Source: Amycolatopsis alkalitolerans (lineage in GTDB: Bacteria > Actinomycetota > Actinomycetes > Mycobacteriales > Pseudonocardiaceae). From it: 64,000 nt of DNA. The stretch lies in assembly GCF_006152065.1 (NCBI RefSeq), contig NZ_VDFW01000029.1, positions 1-64,000 of the forward strand, written 5' to 3'. Both the position numbers and the translations under genes were made by a program. The notes beneath the pieces are model-generated. The model was not told where the DNA came from. It saw only the letters and a list, made by a program, of their open reading frames with translations, and did no database searches. Shown here piece by piece: positions 17,130 to 26,577 of this stretch; positions within the stretch are counted from its first letter, which is position 1, and every line of letters starts with the position of its first letter.

Positions 17130-18329
17130 ATGAGTAACCCGATGCCCCTGGATGACGTCCGGGTCGTGGAGCTCGGTCAGCTGCTGGCCGGACCGTTTTG
17201 CGGCCAACTCCTTGGGGATTTCGGCGCTGAAGTGATCAAGGTCGAGGACCCGAAGGGTGGCGATCCGATGCGCCAGTGGGGTCGTGAGCGCCCGTACGGC
17301 AAGTCTCTGTGGTGGCCGGTGGTGGCCAGGAACAAGAAGTCGGTCACCGCGAACCTGCGTTCCGGGGCGGGCCAGGACATCGTGCGCAGGCTGATCGAGA
17401 GCGCGGACGTCCTCGTGGAGAATTTCCGCCCTGGCACCCTGGAGCGTTGGGGGCTCTCGCCGGAGAAGCTGTGGGAGCTCAACCCCAGGCTGATCATCAC
17501 CAGGGTGAGTGGTTTCGGTCAGACCGGCCCTTACTCCTCCCGCGCGGGCTACGGCTCTATCGGTGAGGCGATGGGGGGAATCCGGTATGTGACTGGTGAT
17601 CCGGACCGGCCCCCGTCACGGGCCGGTATCTCGCTCGGTGACTCGCTCGCTGCCACTTTCGCGTGTGTCGGCACGCTGGTCGCGCTGCACCAGCGGGCGC
17701 GCACCGGGCGGGGCCAGGTCGTCGACTCGGCCATCTACGAGGCCGTGCTGGCGATGATGGAATCGCTCATCCCGGAATATCAGATCGCCGGGTACCAGCG
17801 GGCGCGTACGGGTTCCACGCTGCCGAACGTGGCTCCCAGCAACGTCTACCCGACGGCCGACGGCGAGATCATCCTCATCGCCGCCAACCAGGACACAGTG
17901 TTCAAGCGGCTCGCCGAGGCGATGGACCGTCCGGAACTGGCCACCGACAAGCGGTACGCCACGCACGGCGCTCGCGGCGAGTCGATGGCGGAGCTGGACA
18001 ACCTCATCGCCGGATGGAGTGCCAAGTACACCGCCGACGATCTGCTGTCCAAACTGAACGAGCACGGTGTGCCCGCAGGCCGGATCTACCAGGCCAAGGA
18101 CATGCTCACCGACCCGCACTTCGCCGCGCGCGAGGCGATCACCCGGCTGATTCACCCCGAACTCGGGGAATTCGCCATGCACAACGTGGTGCCCAAGCTC
18201 TCCGAGAGTCCCGGCCGGATCCGGCACGTCGGACCGGAACTCGGTGAGCACAACGACGAGATCTATCGCGACCTGCTGGGACTTGGCGACGACGACGTTG
18301 TCTCGTTGCGCTCGGCCGGTGTCATCTGA
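17130..18329 (+). CDS. Class III (CaiB/BaiF family) CoA-transferase
   Basis: Class III CoA-transferases move CoA from an acyl-CoA to a free acid. The 399-residue product from ATG 17130 has the family opening LDDVRVVELGQLLAGPFCGQLLGDFGAEVIKVE, then DVLVENFRPGTLERWGL, VSGFGQTGPYSSRAGY and GQVVDSAIYEA, where the catalytic Asp of the family lies. A longer frame exists upstream but runs through the operator. The gene leads the operon that continues with hyuA 10 bp later. It probably activates the acid released by the downstream hydrolases, but the substrate cannot be read from sequence. Confidence 0.88.
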   Translation: MSNPMPLDDVRVVELGQLLAGPFCGQLLGDFGAEVIKVEDPKGGDPMRQWGRERPYGKSLWWPVVARNKKSVTANLRSGAGQDIVRRLIESADVLVENFRPGTLERWGLSPEKLWELNPRLIITRVSGFGQTGPYSSRAGYGSIGEAMGGIRYVTGDPDRPPSRAGISLGDSLAATFACVGTLVALHQRARTGRGQVVDSAIYEAVLAMMESLIPEYQIAGYQRARTGSTLPNVAPSNVYPTADGEIILIAANQDTVFKRLAEAMDRPELATDKRYATHGARGESMAELDNLIAGWSAKYTADDLLSKLNEHGVPAGRIYQAKDMLTDPHFAAREAITRLIHPELGEFAMHNVVPKLSESPGRIRHVGPELGEHNDEIYRDLLGLGDDDVVSLRSAGVI

Positions 18330-18339
18330 GGAGGAGACT

Positions 18340-20430
18340 GTGACCTACCGGCTCGGCGTGGACGTGGGGGGCACGTTCACCGACATCCTGTTGATCGACG
18401 AGGATTCCGGTCAGACCTACCGGGCGAAGACCTCGTCCACTCCGGAGGACCAGTCCATCGGCGTCCTGCGCGGTATCGAGCGGGCCTGTGAACTCGCGAA
18501 CGTGTCGCTGTCGGAGATCCGTGAGGTCTTCCACGGCACGACCGTCGCCACCAACGCGATCCTGGAGGACAAGGGTGCCCGGGTCGGCCTGGTCACCACC
18601 GAGGGCTTCCGCCAGGTCCTTCAGATCGCCCGTTCGTTCGTGCCCGGCGGTCTGGCGGGCTGGATCATCTGGCCGAAGCCGGAGCCGCTGGCCGCTCTGG
18701 AGGACACTGTCGAGGTTCATGGCCGCATCGCGGCCGACGGCAGCGAGGTCGCCCCGCTCGACGAGGGCGACGTGCGCGCCAAGCTGGGCAAGCTGCGCGA
18801 GCAGGGCATCGAGGCGCTGAGTATCAGCCTGATCAACTCCTACGCCAACCCTGGTCACGAGCAGCGGGTGGCCGCGCTGGCCGCGGAAATGCTGCCGGGT
18901 GTGCCGGTGTCGATCTCCTCCGCCGTGCTGCCCGAACTGCGGGAATACGAGCGCACCGTCACCACAGTGGCCAACGCCGCGGTACAGCCGCAGGTGGCCC
19001 TGTACGTGGACAACCTCGCGCGCAAGCTGAGCGATGCCGGCGTGGACGGCAGGCTGAGTATCCTGCGCAGCGACGGTGGTCTGGTTTCCGCCGACGTGGC
19101 CGCCGACAACCCGGTGAACCTGCTGCTGTCCGGTCCGGCCGGTGGGGTCACCGGTGCGACCTGGGTCGCCGAGCAGGCCGGGTTTCCCGACTTCCTCACC
19201 TTCGACATGGGCGGTACGTCCACCGACGTGGCGCTGGTGCAGGGCCTTACCCCGCGTATCGGCCGGGAGACCAACGTCGGTGACCTCACCGTGCGGGCTA
19301 CCTCGGTGGACGTGCGGACCGTCGGTGCCGGTGGCGGTTCGATCGCCCACGTGCCCGCGCTGACCCAGGCGCTGCGGGTCGGCCCGCAGTCCGCCGGTGC
19401 CTCCCCGGGCCCGGCCGTCTACGGCCACGGCGGCACCCAGCCGACGGTGACCGACGCCAACGTCATGCTCGGCTACCTGCCCACCGACCTGGCCGGTGGC
19501 GAGATCACCCTCGACCGCGGGGCCGCGCGGGCCGCGGTCAAGACGATCGCCGACGCCACCGGCCTGCACTCGGTGGAGGCCGCCGCGGCGGGCATCATCG
19601 ACATCGTCAACGAGAACATGTTCGGTGCGCTGCGCCTGGTCTCGGTCCAGCAGGGCTTCGACCCGCGTGATTTCGCCCTGGTCGCCTTCGGTGGTGCGGG
19701 CCCGCTGCACGCCAACGCGCTGGGCAAGCTGACCGGTTCATGGCCGGTGATCATCCCGCCGTCACCCGGTGTCCTCTGCGCCTACGGCGACGCGACCACC
19801 AACCTGCGCGACGAGGCCGCGCGCACCCTGGTCCGCCGGTTCGGCGAGCTGACCGACAAGAACCTGAAGGACCTGCTCACCGAGCTGGCCGGCAAGGCCC
19901 GCGCCACGCTCACCGAGCAGGGTGTGGCCGCCAGGGACCAGACCGTCGTCTACCAGGCCGACCTGCGGTACCACGGCCAGGGCTTCGAGATCCCGGTCAC
20001 CATCGCCTTCGACACCTTCGGTGACGAGGGCGAGGCGGGTCTCGACGGCCTGCGCCGAGCGTTCGACGCCGAGCACGAGCGGCTGTTCTCGTTCGTGCTG
20101 GACAACGAGCACGAGCTGGTGACCATCCGGGCTACCGCGCACGGGCCCCGGCCGGAGGTCACGACTGCGCAACTGGAGGAGGACGGCAAGGACTCGTCCC
20201 ACGCGCTGTACACCACCAACACCATCTGGGTCGAGGGTGCCGAGGTCGAGGCGGGCATCTACGACCGCACGCTGCTGCGTGCGGGCAACATGGTGACCGG
20301 TCCGGCGATCGTCACCGAGATGGACTCCACCACCCTGGTGCTGCCCGGGCACGCGGTCACGGTGCACGCCAGCGGCAGCCTCCTCATTCGCCCGGTCGAC
20401 CAGACCGCCGACCGCACCTCGGAGAACTGA
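18340..20430 (+). CDS. hyuA: Hydantoinase/oxoprolinase subunit A (HyuA)
   Basis: HyuA-type subunits use ATP to drive ring opening of lactams or hydantoins, or carboxylation in relatives. GTG 18340 follows GAGGAGA. The 696-residue product has the actin-like ATP site GVDVGGTFTDILLID at the N-terminus, the conserved HGTTVATNAILEDKGARVGLVTTEGF, LRSDGGL and FDMGGTSTDVALVQG. Length is normal for the A subunit. It is followed after 2 bp by hyuB, its obligate partner, so the two should form one enzyme. Substrate class (hydantoin, 5-oxoproline, other cyclic amide) is not decided by sequence. Confidence 0.9.
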   Translation: MTYRLGVDVGGTFTDILLIDEDSGQTYRAKTSSTPEDQSIGVLRGIERACELANVSLSEIREVFHGTTVATNAILEDKGARVGLVTTEGFRQVLQIARSFVPGGLAGWIIWPKPEPLAALEDTVEVHGRIAADGSEVAPLDEGDVRAKLGKLREQGIEALSISLINSYANPGHEQRVAALAAEMLPGVPVSISSAVLPELREYERTVTTVANAAVQPQVALYVDNLARKLSDAGVDGRLSILRSDGGLVSADVAADNPVNLLLSGPAGGVTGATWVAEQAGFPDFLTFDMGGTSTDVALVQGLTPRIGRETNVGDLTVRATSVDVRTVGAGGGSIAHVPALTQALRVGPQSAGASPGPAVYGHGGTQPTVTDANVMLGYLPTDLAGGEITLDRGAARAAVKTIADATGLHSVEAAAAGIIDIVNENMFGALRLVSVQQGFDPRDFALVAFGGAGPLHANALGKLTGSWPVIIPPSPGVLCAYGDATTNLRDEAARTLVRRFGELTDKNLKDLLTELAGKARATLTEQGVAARDQTVVYQADLRYHGQGFEIPVTIAFDTFGDEGEAGLDGLRRAFDAEHERLFSFVLDNEHELVTIRATAHGPRPEVTTAQLEEDGKDSSHALYTTNTIWVEGAEVEAGIYDRTLLRAGNMVTGPAIVTEMDSTTLVLPGHAVTVHASGSLLIRPVDQTADRTSEN

Positions 20431-20432
20431 CA

Positions 20433-22304
20433 ATGGCACGTTTGATCGAGACCGCGACCGAAGCACTGCAGACCGTGGAGGTCGACGTAGTCACCCTCGA
20501 CCTCATCGAGAACGGCCTGCGCAACGCCCGGCACGAGATGGACGAGGTGCTGTTTCGCACGGCGCTGTCCCCCGGTATCCGCGAGCAGCACGACGAGTTC
20601 CCGCTCATCGCCAACCGCGAGGGAAAGATGGTCGTCGGCCAGTTCGGCCTGTCCATTCCGGACTTCCTGGAGAACTTCGAGGAGGACATCGAGGAGGGCG
20701 ACGTCCTGCTCACCTCCGACCCGTACTCCTGCGGCGCGGCCATCAGCCACGCCAACGACTGGCTGGTCGTGCTGCCGATCTTCTTCGAGGGCCGGATCGT
20801 CGGCTGGGCCTCGATGTTCGGCCACATGTCCGATGTAGGTGGCAAGACACCCGCCTCGATGCCGACCGACGCGCGCACCATCTACGAGGAGGGCGTGGTC
20901 ATCCCGCCCTTCAAGCTGTACAAGAAGGGCAATCTGGACCAGGACGCCCTGAAGATCATCCTCAACCAGGTCCGCAAGCCCGACTGGAACCGCGCCGACC
21001 TCAACGGCATCGTCGCGGCCTGCCGCACCGCCGCCCGCCGGATCCAGGAGATGTGCGCCCGGTTCGGCGTGCACACCTACAACTCCGCGCTCGACCAGCT
21101 GCTCGACCGCAACTACCGGGCGATGAAGGTCCTGCTGGAGACCGTGTTCAAGGATGGCGAGACCATCTCGTTCACCGACTACATCTGCGACGACGGCCTG
21201 GGCTACGGCCCCTACGAGCTCAAGCTCAGCCTGACCCGGAGCGGGGAGAAAGTCACCCTCGACTTCTCGGGCAGCAGCCCGCAGGCGCAGGGGCCGATCA
21301 ACTACTTCATCAACGAGAACCTCATCCGCATGTTCTTCGGGATCTACATGATCACCGTTGCGGACCCGCAGATCCTGTGGAATGACGGCTTCTACCCGCT
21401 GGTCGACGTCGTCATCCCGGAGGAGTCGTTCTGGAAGCCGAAGTACCCGGCGGCGCTCAACGCCCGCAACCACGGCATCGGCCGCGTGTTCGACCTGTTC
21501 GGAGGCCTGCTCGGGCAGACCAACCCGGACCTGCTCAACGCGGCGGGCTTCTCCTCCTCGCCGCACTTCATGTACTCCGGCACCTACAGCCAGGGTGAGC
21601 GCAAGGGCGAGTGGTTCCAGCTGTACTCGATCGGCTTCGGTGGCATCCCCGGCCGTCCGCTCGGCGACGGTCCGGACGGGCACTCGCTGTGGCCCTCGTT
21701 CGTCAACATCCCGTGCGAATACCTGGAGTCCTACTACCCGCTGCGCATCGAGAAGTGGGAGACGGTCGCCGACACCGGCGGCGCGGGCCTGCACCGCGGC
21801 GGCAACGCCGTAGACGTGGCCTACCGCTTCCTCGAGTCGGGCACCATCGCCATCCACGACGACCGCTGGCTGACCTACCCGTGGGGCGTCAACGGCGGCG
21901 CCCCGGGTGCCCGCAGCCGCAAGTGGATCGAGCGCGTCGGCGGAACCACGGAGGTGCTCGGCAGCAAGGTCCACGACGTGCCCGTCCAGCCCGGCGACCT
22001 GCTGCACTTCGTCACCTGGGGTGGCGGCGGCTGGGGCGACCCGCTCGCCCGCGACCCGGAGCTGGTGGCCCTGGAGGTCCGCCGCGGCCTGGTCACCGCC
22101 GAGGGTGCGCGCCGGTACGGCGTGGTCGTCGACGAGAACGGCGTGGTCGACGTGGCCGCCACCGACCATCTGCGTGCCGAGCTGCAAGCGAGCCGGCCGG
22201 CCTCGCTGCCGACTTTCAACACCGGCCCGGCCATCGAGACGATCCTGGAGCGCGCGCTGGAAGAGACAGGCCTGCCGGCACCGAGTCCGCCGGTCGCGGG
22301 GTGA
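20433..22304 (+). CDS. hyuB: Hydantoinase/oxoprolinase subunit B (HyuB)
   Basis: This is the partner of HyuA in ATP-dependent amide ring hydrolysis. The 623-residue product contains the family signatures VTLDLIENGLRNARHEMDEVL, RTALSPGIREQHDEFPL, GDVLLTSDPYSCGAAISHAND and the C-terminal GDLLHFVTWGGGGWGDPLARDP. It starts with ATG 20433 two bases after the hyuA stop, and its TGA overlaps the next GTG. Length is normal and no damage is visible. Confidence 0.9.
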   Translation: MARLIETATEALQTVEVDVVTLDLIENGLRNARHEMDEVLFRTALSPGIREQHDEFPLIANREGKMVVGQFGLSIPDFLENFEEDIEEGDVLLTSDPYSCGAAISHANDWLVVLPIFFEGRIVGWASMFGHMSDVGGKTPASMPTDARTIYEEGVVIPPFKLYKKGNLDQDALKIILNQVRKPDWNRADLNGIVAACRTAARRIQEMCARFGVHTYNSALDQLLDRNYRAMKVLLETVFKDGETISFTDYICDDGLGYGPYELKLSLTRSGEKVTLDFSGSSPQAQGPINYFINENLIRMFFGIYMITVADPQILWNDGFYPLVDVVIPEESFWKPKYPAALNARNHGIGRVFDLFGGLLGQTNPDLLNAAGFSSSPHFMYSGTYSQGERKGEWFQLYSIGFGGIPGRPLGDGPDGHSLWPSFVNIPCEYLESYYPLRIEKWETVADTGGAGLHRGGNAVDVAYRFLESGTIAIHDDRWLTYPWGVNGGAPGARSRKWIERVGGTTEVLGSKVHDVPVQPGDLLHFVTWGGGGWGDPLARDPELVALEVRRGLVTAEGARRYGVVVDENGVVDVAATDHLRAELQASRPASLPTFNTGPAIETILERALEETGLPAPSPPVAG

Positions 22305-22924
22305 GCTCGATGGGGCGGATCAACGAAGCTTTCGGCGGCCGTCTAGCCGCCGGCGCGCGGCCCGCGGTCGTGTCCATCGACCTGATGCGGTCATACTTCG
22401 TGGAGGGCAGCCCCCTGCGGCTGCCATCCAGCGAGTGCCTCGACTCGGCGGCCAGAGTGCTGGCCGCCGCCCGGGAAAACCATGTACCGGTGGTACACAC
22501 CCGGGTGGCGTACGGTCCTGGTGGCGTGGATGGCGGCGTGTTCGTGCGCAAGGTGCCCGCGCTGCGCCATTTGTTCGACGGCGGCGGGGAACTGGGGGAG
22601 CTGATGCCCCAGGTCGCTCCGGCCGGTGCGGAGGTGGTGCTGGTCAAGCAATATCCGAGCGCCTTCTTCGCCACCCCGCTGGCGCCGATGCTGCGCGCCC
22701 AGGGAGTGGATACCGTCGTCATCGTGGGGGTCAGCACCAGCGGCTGTATCCGCGCCTCGGCGCTCGACGCCATCCAGCACGGGTTCATCCCGCTGGTCGT
22801 GCGCGAGTCGGTCGGCGACCGTACGCCGGAGATCAACGACGCCAACCTGTTCGACATCCAGGAAAAGTGTGGCGAGGTGGTCAGCGAGACCGAGGCCGTG
22901 ACCTACCTGTCGGAGAAGCGATGA
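22301..22924 (+). CDS. Isochorismatase-family cysteine hydrolase, likely amidase
   Basis: From GTG 22301 (GTGA overlap with hyuB; ATG 22310 is the alternative) the product is 207 residues. The catalytic triad of the amidase branch of this family is complete: Asp27 (VVSIDLMRSYF), Lys116 (VVLVKQYPSAFF) and Cys149 (VGVSTSGCIRASALDA). N-carbamoylsarcosine amidohydrolase belongs to this group and acts after N-methylhydantoinase. The position directly after hyuAB suggests a carbamoyl or amide hydrolase working on the ring-opened product. Confidence 0.85.
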   Translation: MSSMGRINEAFGGRLAAGARPAVVSIDLMRSYFVEGSPLRLPSSECLDSAARVLAAARENHVPVVHTRVAYGPGGVDGGVFVRKVPALRHLFDGGGELGELMPQVAPAGAEVVLVKQYPSAFFATPLAPMLRAQGVDTVVIVGVSTSGCIRASALDAIQHGFIPLVVRESVGDRTPEINDANLFDIQEKCGEVVSETEAVTYLSEKR

Positions 22925-23814
22925 ACGTTCAGATCGTCGAGGTCGCGCCCCGCGACGGCCTGCAGAACGAGTCGATCATCCTGTCCACCGAGGCGAAGGT
23001 CGAGCTCGTCGAACGGGCTGTGCGGGGCGGGGCCCGCCGGATCGAGGTGACCAGCTTCGTCAACCCGAAGCGGGTGCCGCAAATGGCCGACGCCGACGCG
23101 CTGATGGCCGCGCTGCCGCGACATGAGGGCGTGACCTACGCGGGTCTGGTGATGACCCAGCGCGGCCTGGAGCGGGCACTCGCCGCCGGGGTGGACGAGA
23201 TCAACGCCGTGGTGGTGGCCACCGACACGTTCTGCGGCCGCAACCAGGGCATGACCACGGCCGAAGCCTGTGACATCGCCGCGAGTCTCGTCGAGTCCGC
23301 GCGGGCCGCCGGGGTGTGGAGCACGATCACCATCGGCGCGTCCTTCGGTTGCCCGTTCGAGGGCGAGGTGCCCGTCGAGCGGTTCACCGAGGTCTTGCTG
23401 CGGGTGGTGGACGCGGGGCCCGACGAACTGGCCCTGGCCGACACCATCGGTGTCGCGGTGCCTTCGGACATCACCACCCGGCTAGCGCTGGCCAGGGAGA
23501 TCGCCGGGCCGGACCTGCCGTTGCGGGTGCACCTGCACGACACGCGGCACACCGGTGTGGCCAACGCGGCCGCGGCGGTGCAGGCCGGGGTGACCACATT
23601 GGACGCCAGCATCGGCGGCGCGGGCGGTTGCCCGTTCGCGCCCGCCGCGACCGGCAACGTGGCCACCGAGGACCTGGTGTACCTGCTCGAGCGAACGGGC
23701 CTGCCGACTGGGATCGCCCTGTCGACGACCATCGAGACAGCGGGCTGGCTGGAGGAACAGCTGGAAAAGAAGCTGCCGAGTGCCCTGCTGCGCGCGGGTG
23801 GGTTCCCGGCCTGA
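22921..23814 (+). CDS. Hydroxymethylglutaryl-CoA lyase-like enzyme
   Basis: This TIM-barrel lyase family cleaves 3-hydroxy-3-methylglutaryl-CoA and related acyl-CoAs. The 297-residue product (ATG overlapping the preceding stop) shows VEVAPRDGLQNES with the Arg-Asp pair, EVTSFVNPKRVPQMAD, the metal-binding HLHDTRHTG, and the active-site Cys loop IGGAGGCPFAPAATGN. All expected residues are present. As the last gene of the operon it suggests the ring-opened acid, once activated by the CoA-transferase, is split into smaller CoA esters. The exact substrate is unknown. Confidence 0.87.
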   Translation: MNVQIVEVAPRDGLQNESIILSTEAKVELVERAVRGGARRIEVTSFVNPKRVPQMADADALMAALPRHEGVTYAGLVMTQRGLERALAAGVDEINAVVVATDTFCGRNQGMTTAEACDIAASLVESARAAGVWSTITIGASFGCPFEGEVPVERFTEVLLRVVDAGPDELALADTIGVAVPSDITTRLALAREIAGPDLPLRVHLHDTRHTGVANAAAAVQAGVTTLDASIGGAGGCPFAPAATGNVATEDLVYLLERTGLPTGIALSTTIETAGWLEEQLEKKLPSALLRAGGFPA

Positions 23815-24291
23815 CACGATCCCCCGCGGGGACTGGGCAACCCGCACCAGCGAGACCACGATGCCCCGTCCGGACCGGGCTACTCCACGCGCGTCGGGTG
23901 TGCCGACGCGCGCTGGTCGGCGAGACGAAGCAGGCCAGTAGACCAGGCGCGGGCCAAGGCTGTGGTCGCCCTCGGTAAGGCGAGCTTCCCGGAAGGATGT
24001 GATCGCTGTCGCTGCCCGTGGCCGGGTTGGGGGTTGACGTCCTGCGCGGTGGGTGCCCGTTCACCTGCGGGCCTTCTCGCGCAAGTGGCCTGGTGAGCTG
24101 GGTGAACGACGAGGACCGAGGCTGTGATCCTGGTTTGAACCCCCACAGTCGATCTACGACTGGCTGTAGTTACACGAACACGTCTAGTGCACACGTTCAG
24201 CGGCTACCGGCGGGAGTTGCCTCATGGCAACGTTGATATCGCTCCGCAAGAATCTTGCAAATCCCCCCGCGCTCACAGGAGACGACGCACG
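23815..24291. other. Intergenic region upstream of the ACP cluster
   Basis: No gene is supported in these 477 bases; the open frames lack ribosome sites and family resemblance. CCCCCGCGGGG near 23820 can form a small hairpin just after the lyase stop. The last 120 bases are AT-richer and include an imperfect GAAC...GTTC pair (24176-24179 and 24195-24198). The promoter of the acyl-carrier cluster is presumably there, and AGGAGA about 10 bases before the ACP ATG is its ribosome site. Confidence 0.5.
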
Positions 24292-24528
24292 ATGTCTGAC
24301 GTGTCCCGCTATCTTTCTGTTGTTCTGAGCGAAAATTTCGAGGTCGTCGCCGAGGACATCGCGCCAGAGACGACTTTGGACGATCTTGGCGTGGATTCCG
24401 TTGCGACAATCGAACTTGTCGACATTCTCCAGGAGAAGTTCGGCATCAAGATCGCCGATGAGGAGCTGACCAACAAGAACACCGTCGAGCAGGTGATCGA
24501 TACCGTCACGGCGAAGGTGGGTGGATAG
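24292..24528 (+). CDS. Free-standing acyl carrier protein
   Basis: The 78-residue product is acidic and carries LDDLGVDSVATIELVD, with Ser36 as the phosphopantetheine site. DSV replaces the common DSL, as in many secondary-metabolism carriers. The ATG follows an AGGAGA ribosome site. It is the first gene of a tight five-gene cluster; the next gene's GTG overlaps its stop. It presumably carries the acyl chain shuttled among the ketosynthases, the reductase, the thioesterase and perhaps the oxidase homologue. No acyltransferase to load it is encoded nearby. Confidence 0.93.
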   Translation: MSDVSRYLSVVLSENFEVVAEDIAPETTLDDLGVDSVATIELVDILQEKFGIKIADEELTNKNTVEQVIDTVTAKVGG

Positions 24529-25765
24529 CGCCGTGGCCAGTCGCGCTCCCGCCTCGATCACCGGGATCGGGCTCGTCACTCCGGCTGGCATCGGCCGTGC
24601 CGCGAACTGGGCCGCCGTGTGCGCCGCACGTCCCACCGCCCGTGTCGTCGATACGCTCAGCGAAGCGCCTGTCGGGTTCGCCAGCACCGTGCCCGGCACG
24701 TTCGACGTCGACCGGCTCACCGGGCGCCGTGTGTCCCGCCACTACGACCGCAGCACCCAGTTCGCGCTCGTCGCCGCGCGAGCCGCACTCAACGACGCGC
24801 GGATCACCGCGGCCGTGCTCGACGAAGCGCGAGTCGCGGTGGTGGTCGGCACCGCGTTCGGTGGGATCCAGGCGTTCGAGGACAACCATGCCAGGCTTCT
24901 GGCCGCGGGCCCGGAAGCGGTGAACGCCCGCTTTCTCCCGAAGAGCTTGGTGAACATGGTCTCCGGAATCCTGTCGATCGAGTTGGGCGCGACCGGACCC
25001 AACATGGTCGTCTCCACGGCTTGCGCGTCCGGCGCGACCGCGATCGGCATCGGCCTCGGTCTGCTGCGTTCTGACGGGGCGGACATCGTGGTCTGCGGCG
25101 GAACGGACGCCAGCGTCACACCGCTGCACGTGGCGGGGTTCCACAAACTCCGCGCGCTGACGCGAGCCCGAAAATATCCGCCTGCCTGCGCATCTCGCCC
25201 GTTCGATCGCGACCACGACGGGTTCGTCATGGCCGAAGGCGCGGGAATTCTGGTGCTCGAACGGGACGACGACGCCGCCGCGCGCGGTGTCAGGCCGTTC
25301 GCCCACCTCGCTGGGTATGGGGCCAGTGCCGATGCACACCACATCACCGCTCCTCACCCGGACGGGCACGGGGCCAAGGCCGCGATCCGTGCCGCGTGCC
25401 GCGACGCCGGGCTCGCCCTCGACGAGATCGACCATGTCAACGCACACGCCACCTCCACACCCACCGGCGACACGGTCGAAGCCGGTGTGATCGCAGACCT
25501 CATGCCCCGCGCGGTCGTGACCTCCACCAAGGGTGTCACCGGCCACACGCTGGGCGCGGCTGGAACAATCGAGGCCGCGTACGCCGCGCTGGCGTTGCGC
25601 GCACAGACGGTGCCACCAACCGCGAATCTCGACGTTCCGTGTGACCGGGCCCGTGAGCTTGACCTCGTCGCGTCCAACGCTCGCACCGGCCGGTTCGACA
25701 CCGCCATCTCCAACAGCTTCGGCTTCGGTGGACACAACGCGGTTCTCGCCTTCACCGCAGCCTGA
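24521..25765 (+). CDS. FabF-like beta-ketoacyl-ACP synthase (KAS II)
   Basis: This condensing enzyme would extend an ACP-bound chain by decarboxylative Claisen condensation. Starts at GTG 24521 or GTG 24533 are both possible; the former overlaps the ACP stop by 8 bp. Numbered from 24533, the Cys-His-His triad is complete: Cys164 (STACASG), His305 (NAHATST) and His338 (GVTGHTLGA). It is a full-length, single-domain KS of about 410 residues, closer to FabF than to a chain-length factor because Cys is present. It differs strongly from the PKS-type KS encoded two genes downstream. Confidence 0.9.
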   Translation: MDSAVASRAPASITGIGLVTPAGIGRAANWAAVCAARPTARVVDTLSEAPVGFASTVPGTFDVDRLTGRRVSRHYDRSTQFALVAARAALNDARITAAVLDEARVAVVVGTAFGGIQAFEDNHARLLAAGPEAVNARFLPKSLVNMVSGILSIELGATGPNMVVSTACASGATAIGIGLGLLRSDGADIVVCGGTDASVTPLHVAGFHKLRALTRARKYPPACASRPFDRDHDGFVMAEGAGILVLERDDDAAARGVRPFAHLAGYGASADAHHITAPHPDGHGAKAAIRAACRDAGLALDEIDHVNAHATSTPTGDTVEAGVIADLMPRAVVTSTKGVTGHTLGAAGTIEAAYAALALRAQTVPPTANLDVPCDRARELDLVASNARTGRFDTAISNSFGFGGHNAVLAFTAA

Positions 25766-25786
25766 CCAACGGAAGGAACCCTGGAT

Positions 25787-26551
25787 ATGGGGCAGATCGC
25801 TGTCGTCACCGGTGGCACCGCAGGCATTGGCCTGGCCTGTGCCAAGAAGTTCCTTGACGACGGGGGTACCGTCGTGATCTCCGGACGCTCCGCCGAACGG
25901 GGACGCAAGGCCATCGCCGAGCTCGGGGCGGGCGGCCGGGCCCGCTACATCCCGTGCGATGTCACCGATCCCAAGCAGGTCACCAGCCTGATCGAGGAGA
26001 CCGTCGACGAACACCGACGGATCGATGTGCTGGTCAACAATGCCGGCGGTGTCACCGACGACGGTCGGCCAGTGTCCGAAGTGGATGACGACGCACTGGA
26101 CCGCGCGTTCACCCTCAACGTCAACTCGGCGTTCTGGGCCTGCCGCGCCGTGCTGCCGCACATGCTGCCGCGCGGCTACGGCCGGATCGTCAACATGTCC
26201 TCGATCGCGGGCAAGACCGGTGCCGCCGGGCTCGTCGGCTACACCACCGCCAAGCATGCTCTGATCGGCTTCACCAAGACCCTCGCGAAAGAGGTCACCA
26301 CGCGGGGTGTCACCGCCAACGCCGTGTGCCCCGGCATCACGGACACCGAGATGATCCCCCGGGAACTCCAGGGCGCCATCGAAACCGCCGGTGTCGACTT
26401 CGGCCAGGCCGCGGCCTACTACACCGGCGATCTCGGCCGCATGGTCGAACCGTCCGAAGTCGCCGCGGTCGTCGCCGTACTCGTGTCCCCTCAGGGAGGG
26501 GCGATTTCCGGTGCGGCGATCAGTGTCGATGGCGGTTTCACCCAGTACTAG
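25787..26551 (+). CDS. 3-oxoacyl-ACP reductase-like SDR (FabG/KR type)
   Basis: The 254-residue short-chain dehydrogenase has the nucleotide-binding TGGTAGIG (residues 8-15), NNAGG, and the catalytic Ser138/139, Tyr152 and Lys156 (NMSSIAG and YTTAK). The end SGAAISVDGGFTQY is typical of FabG-type enzymes. GGAAGGA lies upstream of ATG 25787. It would reduce the beta-keto group made by either ketosynthase of the cluster to a hydroxyl. No dehydratase or enoyl reductase accompanies it, so reduction may stop there. Confidence 0.92.
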   Translation: MGQIAVVTGGTAGIGLACAKKFLDDGGTVVISGRSAERGRKAIAELGAGGRARYIPCDVTDPKQVTSLIEETVDEHRRIDVLVNNAGGVTDDGRPVSEVDDDALDRAFTLNVNSAFWACRAVLPHMLPRGYGRIVNMSSIAGKTGAAGLVGYTTAKHALIGFTKTLAKEVTTRGVTANAVCPGITDTEMIPRELQGAIETAGVDFGQAAAYYTGDLGRMVEPSEVAAVVAVLVSPQGGAISGAAISVDGGFTQY

Positions 26552-26577
26552 CCTGTTTCGTTGGAGAGGACCAGACC

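Noticed and set aside
24176..24198. GAAC...GTTC pair before the ACP gene as an SOS or autoregulator box
   Set aside because: Spacing and arms do not fit the LexA consensus, and the inverted arms are only 4 bp.
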